Positions 59,581-64,000 of a stretch of DNA of 64,000 nt are shown piece by piece. Within the stretch, counting starts at the first letter, position 1. Each line of letters opens with the position of its first letter. Under the pieces are notes generated by a model, which had not been told where the DNA came from, made no database searches, and was given only the letters and a program-made list of their open reading frames with translations. The translations under genes were made by a program, and so were the position numbers. The DNA is from Volvariella volvacea V23 (Eukaryota; Basidiomycota; Agaricomycetes; Agaricales; Pluteaceae): NCBI GenBank assembly GCA_000349905.1, contig KB722737.1, forward strand, positions 519,327-583,326. The letters run 5' to 3'.

Positions 59581-62500
59581 ATGGATAAACTTCCAACCCA
59601 CGTCCCGCCCCAGCAACCAAGGAGATGTCGTCGAAGCAAGCTCCGAGCGCTTTTGGGCCTCGTCATCTTAGCTGCATCCTCGGCTTCCATCAACGTTGCC
59701 TGGAATTGGCCGAATTGGCCTGGTGGGAAGCTGTCCAAAGTTCCCCACAATGCGCAGGAAATACTCCAGACGTGCAAGGCTCTGCATGTGCTACCTGCTC
59801 CACCAGCAGACTTCCACGACAGAACACAGTCTGATCGCTATGAGCCGGGCACGCCTCCCGTTCTACTCAAGAACGCAACGATATGGACAGGAAGAGCGTC
59901 TGGAGCAGAGATAGTGAAGGGGGACATACTCCTGGACAAGGGGTTGATCAAAGCCGTTGGTATTATTGACGAGAATGTCCTGAATGGATACAGCAGCCTC
60001 GTCGCCATTGACGTCGGCGGTAAATGGGTAACTCCAGGGTGCGTGCATTCCACTTCTGCCACTGCTTGCCCCAATGTTGAATCACTCCACAGCATTGTCG
60101 ATATGCATTCCCACCTAGGGGTCGATAGTGTTCCTGGTCTGAAAGGTTCTGATGACACGAACTCCTTCAAAGGCATCGTGCAGCCTTGGCTGCGTAGTCT
60201 GGACGGGCTAAACACTCATGATGATGCATATCGACTCTCAATATCTGGCGGTGTAACTACTGCCAATGTGTTGCCTGGCTCAGCAAATGCTATTGGTGCG
60301 GCAGCAAATGACTATTCAACTCGGTGCTGGTTTCTCACAACCTTTTAGGTGGGCAAGCATTTACCATTAAGCTTCGTCCAACGACAGAGAAGTCATCCTC
60401 ATCCATGCTTTTGGAGCCCCCGTACACACTTAACGGTACGTATGTGGATCCGTCCTTTCCACCTCGGTGGAGGCAAATGAAGTGAGTGTTTAACATGGGT
60501 CTCCGTGTACATATAATGGCTAATGGCCGATAAGACATGCTTGTGGTAAGGAGATAGTTGTTATGCGTCGATGCCGCGTTTGATGGTTTGATTCTCTGAC
60601 CAGGCGAGAATCCGAGTAAGTACTGCCGTCCTGTGCTAGTTGTTAGTGTCCTAATGCACATCCTTAGGTCGCGTATACTCCGGCACTCGAATGGATACCA
60701 TTTGGTCGTTCCGTCAAGGGTGTGTAGAACCTCATATACGCAGTATCGTTGAGCTCATTTACATTAGATATAACACCGCGCATAAGATCAAGGTACAACA
60801 AGACGAATACTGCGCTAAAGCAGTTGCTGGAGAGTGGGATGGCCTTGGCGCATTCCCTGAAGATTTACAATGGGAAGCATTAGTAGATGTCCTGCGTGGT
60901 CGCGTCAAGGTATGAAGGGCACATCTCACCTTACTGCTTAGTCACTAGTGTTCATTAGGTCCACAACCATTGCTATGAGGCGACCGATCTAGATGGTATT
61001 GTGAGAGTGAGTACTAAGAACTATTCATTTCTACCAGTTCTTGTTCTTACACTATTGCAGTTGACAAATGAATTCAAATTCTCTATTGCTGCCTTCCATC
61101 ATGCACACGAAACTTATTTGGTTCCAGAAACACTGAAGAAGGCTTATGGCGAGTACACAGTTAATCCTGCATTGGCGACGAGACTCACAACACTTTAGGT
61201 ACCACTCCTGCTGTCGCTCTCTTCGCCACGAATGCGCGGTACAAGCGTGAAGCCTATCGTGGATCTGAATTTGCTCCAAAAATATTAGCAGACAATGGAA
61301 TCAAAGTCGTCATGAAAGTAGGTATCCTCTCCTATCTTGCAACAATCCTATACTAAATAAAAAGAGCGATCATCCAGTGCTGAATTCTCGTTACTTATTG
61401 TACGAAGCACAACAGGCTCACTACTACGGTCTACCCCGTAATTTAGCCTTGTCCTCAGTCACCTCCACACCCGCTACTATAATTGGAATGGATCACCGCA
61501 TTGGCTTCATCAAAGAAGGTAGGTTGTAGGTTGTATTTTATCGTCTTTGAACGTTTTGATGCTAATCCATCCACAGGCTATGATGCTGGTATGCCATGCA
61601 TGCGATTAATCAACGGGGTTTTGACGCAATTAATCACCAACAGATGTTGTAGTCTGGGATAGTCACCCTCTCGCTATCGGTGCAACTCCTGAGCAAGTTT
61701 ACATTGACGGGATTGCTCAGCTGGAGAAGCCATACACTAATGAAAAGCCTTCAACGCTGCAAGAAGTTCCGCACACACCTGATTTCAACCAGGAGGCCGC
61801 TGATGCCGTTAAAAATGATGGCCTACCACCGCTAGAAACAGTGTCTCTAGACTCTGATACCGTTGTTTTCACTCACCTTCAAGGGATTATTCTCCGGCGC
61901 GGGCGTCAGATCACAGAGGTCTTTTCAAGCTTGGACGAGTCTGATGGTGCCGTGGTTGTCACTAATGGTACAGTCGTGTGCGCTGGAAGCGCCCTATCTT
62001 GCAAGATAGACAGCCTGGCGAATGATGTCGAGTTCATTGATCTTGAGGGGGGAACTATCGCGTTCGTAGATTCACCATCCACGGGCAGCATTGAGCTAAT
62101 TTGTCTTGCAGGCCTGCTCTCTTGAGCTACGGCAGTCCACTGGCACTCGAACACATCCAGGGAGAGAAATCAACGAAGGATGGTGTTGTCCCTGATCCCT
62201 TGACTCAAAGTGTCCCAAGCATCCTCGGAGAGGGGCCTGTTATTAAGGCCGCTGATGGTCTTCAGTTTGCTGCTCGCGACTCCCTGTTCGTTAGATTTCT
62301 GGTACTGCTTCAAAATGCTTAGCTGATGAACTCCTAGATATGCTTACCGATCTGGTGTAACCACTGGCGTTACTGCTCCAACGACCCATGGTTTCCTTTC
62401 TGGACTGAGTGTTGCCTTTGACACTGGGGCTCCTCATCGCTTAGTTGAAGGTGCCGTGGTCCAAGAGGTTGCTGCTATTCACGTATCCATCGGCCCGTCT

Positions 62501-63307
62501 ACGCCAAGCGTAAGCACTCAAATCAGCGCCTTGAGAAGACTGCTTTCAGGTGAAGCTAGTGGAGAGTTAGGTGTCCGCTTCAAGGAGGTGGTCGAGGTAC
62601 TTCCGAACTTCCTCCCACTGTCTTTGTTATTGGGCTCAAATCTATCAAATTTGTTAGGGAAAGCTACCTCTGGTCGTAGAAGTACAAAGCGCGGACATCA
62701 TGGCATCTTTGATCCATCTCAAGCAAGAGATCGAAGCCAAGACTAAGACAGCTATCCGGTTGACCTTCAGTGGAGCAGCTGAAGCCCACCTGATCGCTAA
62801 GGAAATTGGCAAGGCAGGCGTCGGTGTTATCCTTACACCTTCCCGTCCATTCCCAGCTAAGTGGGAATCACGAAGGATGTAAGTTTCTCGTCTTCTCCCT
62901 GTGTCTGCGAATGAAACTGATCCTGTTGTATAGCCTTCCCGGTCCTCCACTTACTGAGACTAGCGCGATTGCTACACTCATCGAGCACAACGTTACTGTC
63001 GGAATCGGAATCGAGGAGCAATGGAGTGCCAGAAACTTGCGGTTTGACGTTGCTTGGGTGCGCAATTCACTTCGCTTATATCTCATGCTGTCGTCCTGAA
63101 ACTTGCCATTAGGCCGCTCTCGAGGCCGGCGGCCGTATCAGCAGGGCAGAGGCTCTGGCCCTTGCATCCATTAACCTCGAAACGCTGCTCGGTGTAGAGA
63201 CCACTGAGGTAGACCATGTTGTCACCAAGGGTGGCTCCTTCCTCGGGTTTGATGGAAAGGTTATTGGGGTCGTTTCTGGACGACGGGGAACGGTTGAATT
63301 GAATTGA
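59581..63307 (+). CDS. Membrane-anchored amidohydrolase-superfamily protein, paralog B (CE9-annotated family)
   Basis: This is the second copy of the tandem amidohydrolase fusion. Its N-terminal anchor (RALLGLVILAASSASINVAW) is unrelated in detail to that of copy A. The shared core shows VLLKNATIWTGRASGAEIV, VDMHSHLGVD with the HxH motif, ISGGVTTANVLPGSANAIG, HCYEATDLDGIV, FHHAHETYLVP, MKSDHPVLNSRYLLYEAQQA, YDADVVVWDSHPLAIGATP, and the second half ADGLQFAARDSL, NVTVGIGIEEQWSARNLRFDV. Copy B has an extra intron just before the HxH motif (after TPG, donor GTGCGT) that copy A lacks, and the same microexons (60535-60545, 60604-60615). Both copies keep the key His residues, so both are probably active. 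Substrate is unknown. Confidence 0.87.
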
Positions 63308-63584
63308 TTCAGATATCTAGATGTAATGGGGCGTGATCTACTCTGTTCTTCATACAGCACGGGATTCTGGGAGAAAAATGTCAACCATAGTAGTGTCAGG
63401 ATGCTGTTATCACATCCTTCGAGCTGCCCAGAAACGTTCCAGTTGTTCTCCATCGTCAAGTCAAAGAAGGGAAATAGGCTGTAAGTGAATGCAATGATTC
63501 ACATAGTTGATACAGCCGTAAAAGTATAGAATTGCTAGATGTATTATCGACAGCGAAGTATGATGGTATGCACAAGGCCTGGGC

Positions 63585-64000
63585 TTAAGTCATGGTGAGA
63601 TTGTTGGGGCGTGGTGTTCTGTTGCTTGGAGGATGCCGGTCCAATTCCTCTTTGATATATTGTGCAATACCCGCCAATGCCTTTGTGACTAACTTGACGG
63701 GCTGGGCTTCGTCTATGACAATGCCGCAGGGTGAGATAATTAGCATCTTCGGCAATTTGCACTTACCTATGGGGACTAGGTGTCCGTGTTTTCGGAGATC
63801 CTTAGGTTTAACATCAGGTCCTAGTGTCGGGTGCGTCGCGGGCAACACAACGAAGGAGTGCTAGCGAGCGTGCACGTAGATACTTAGAAGGCTGGTTGTG
63901 CATCGCAGAGCTGAGCACTAACCTTGGCATACCAAGAACGGAGATCATCAGATGTCTTGGGCACTGCAGGAACTTTGGAGTGACCGACCACTTGAATCAC
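63585..64000 (-). CDS. 3' end of an unrecognised gene running off the right edge
   Basis: The minus strand near the edge reads VIQVVGHSKVPAVPKTSDDL then RSWYAK, followed by an intron and a last part GPDVKPKDLRKHGHLVPI, an intron to 63713, and the final exon (63712-63585) DEAQPVKLVTKALAGIAQYI ending LTMT at the stop at 63585. The frame across the last intron is good; the first intron boundary is uncertain. I do not recognise the family. Confidence 0.5.

Overview
This 64 kb window is nuclear DNA of a filamentous basidiomycete fungus, most likely an Agaricomycete. The evidence is the dense protein-coding content on both strands, many introns of about 47-65 nt with GT..AG ends, compact intergenic spaces of about 100-600 bp, and protein families typical of Agaricomycetes. 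I infer this from gene structure and family content; no species marker is present. There are no bacterial-type operons, rRNA or CRISPR arrays, and I recognised no tRNA or intact transposon. A 100-base run of N (15959-16058) marks an assembly gap.

Left part (1-22.8 kb): a possible partial gene at the edge; a small secreted Kre9/Knh1-like wall protein (-); DEAD-box helicase DBP10 (+); a eukaryotic tRNA-guanine (queuine) transglycosylase (-); a TM9SF/EMP70 nonaspanin (+); mitochondrial tyrosyl-tRNA synthetase (-); a decayed homoserine-O-acetyltransferase-like alpha/beta-hydrolase pseudogene (-); ribosomal protein S23/uS12 (-); CDP-diacylglycerol synthase with an unusually long N-terminal extension (-); DNA topoisomerase I (-); and a small complex I B12/NDUFB3 subunit (+).

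Middle (22.8-47 kb): a 1.7 kb gene-poor stretch; then a HAD-hydrolase/class II terpene-cyclase fusion protein carrying a DxDTTS motif, the most notable gene here; threonine deaminase (-); a PHD-finger Cti6-like protein (+); VPS8 (+); COG2 (-); a hemerythrin-domain protein (+); a NIPA-type magnesium transporter (+); TFIIH subunit SSL1/p44 (+); and a membrane-anchored paraoxonase-like beta-propeller (-).

Right part (47-64 kb): two paralogous membrane-anchored amidohydrolase-superfamily genes (of the kind labelled CE9 in fungi) at 47054-50808 and 59581-63307. They bracket a disordered nuclear-type protein (+), a multi-pass membrane protein (-), a protein-tyrosine-phosphatase-like enzyme (+) and the nucleotide-excision-repair protein Rad10/ERCC1 (-). 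The paralogs share intron positions, including two consecutive microexons of 11 and 12 nt. The last 0.4 kb holds the 3' end of an unrecognised minus-strand gene that runs off the window.

Most genes are unrelated housekeeping functions (translation, transcription and repair, endosome/Golgi traffic, lipid and amino-acid metabolism) arranged in alternating convergent and divergent pairs. Two repair/transcription genes (SSL1 and Rad10) act in the same pathway but lie 13 kb apart. I see no obvious secondary-metabolite cluster around the terpene-cyclase gene. Exon boundaries were worked out by hand from splice signals and from family conservation recalled from memory; no database was searched.
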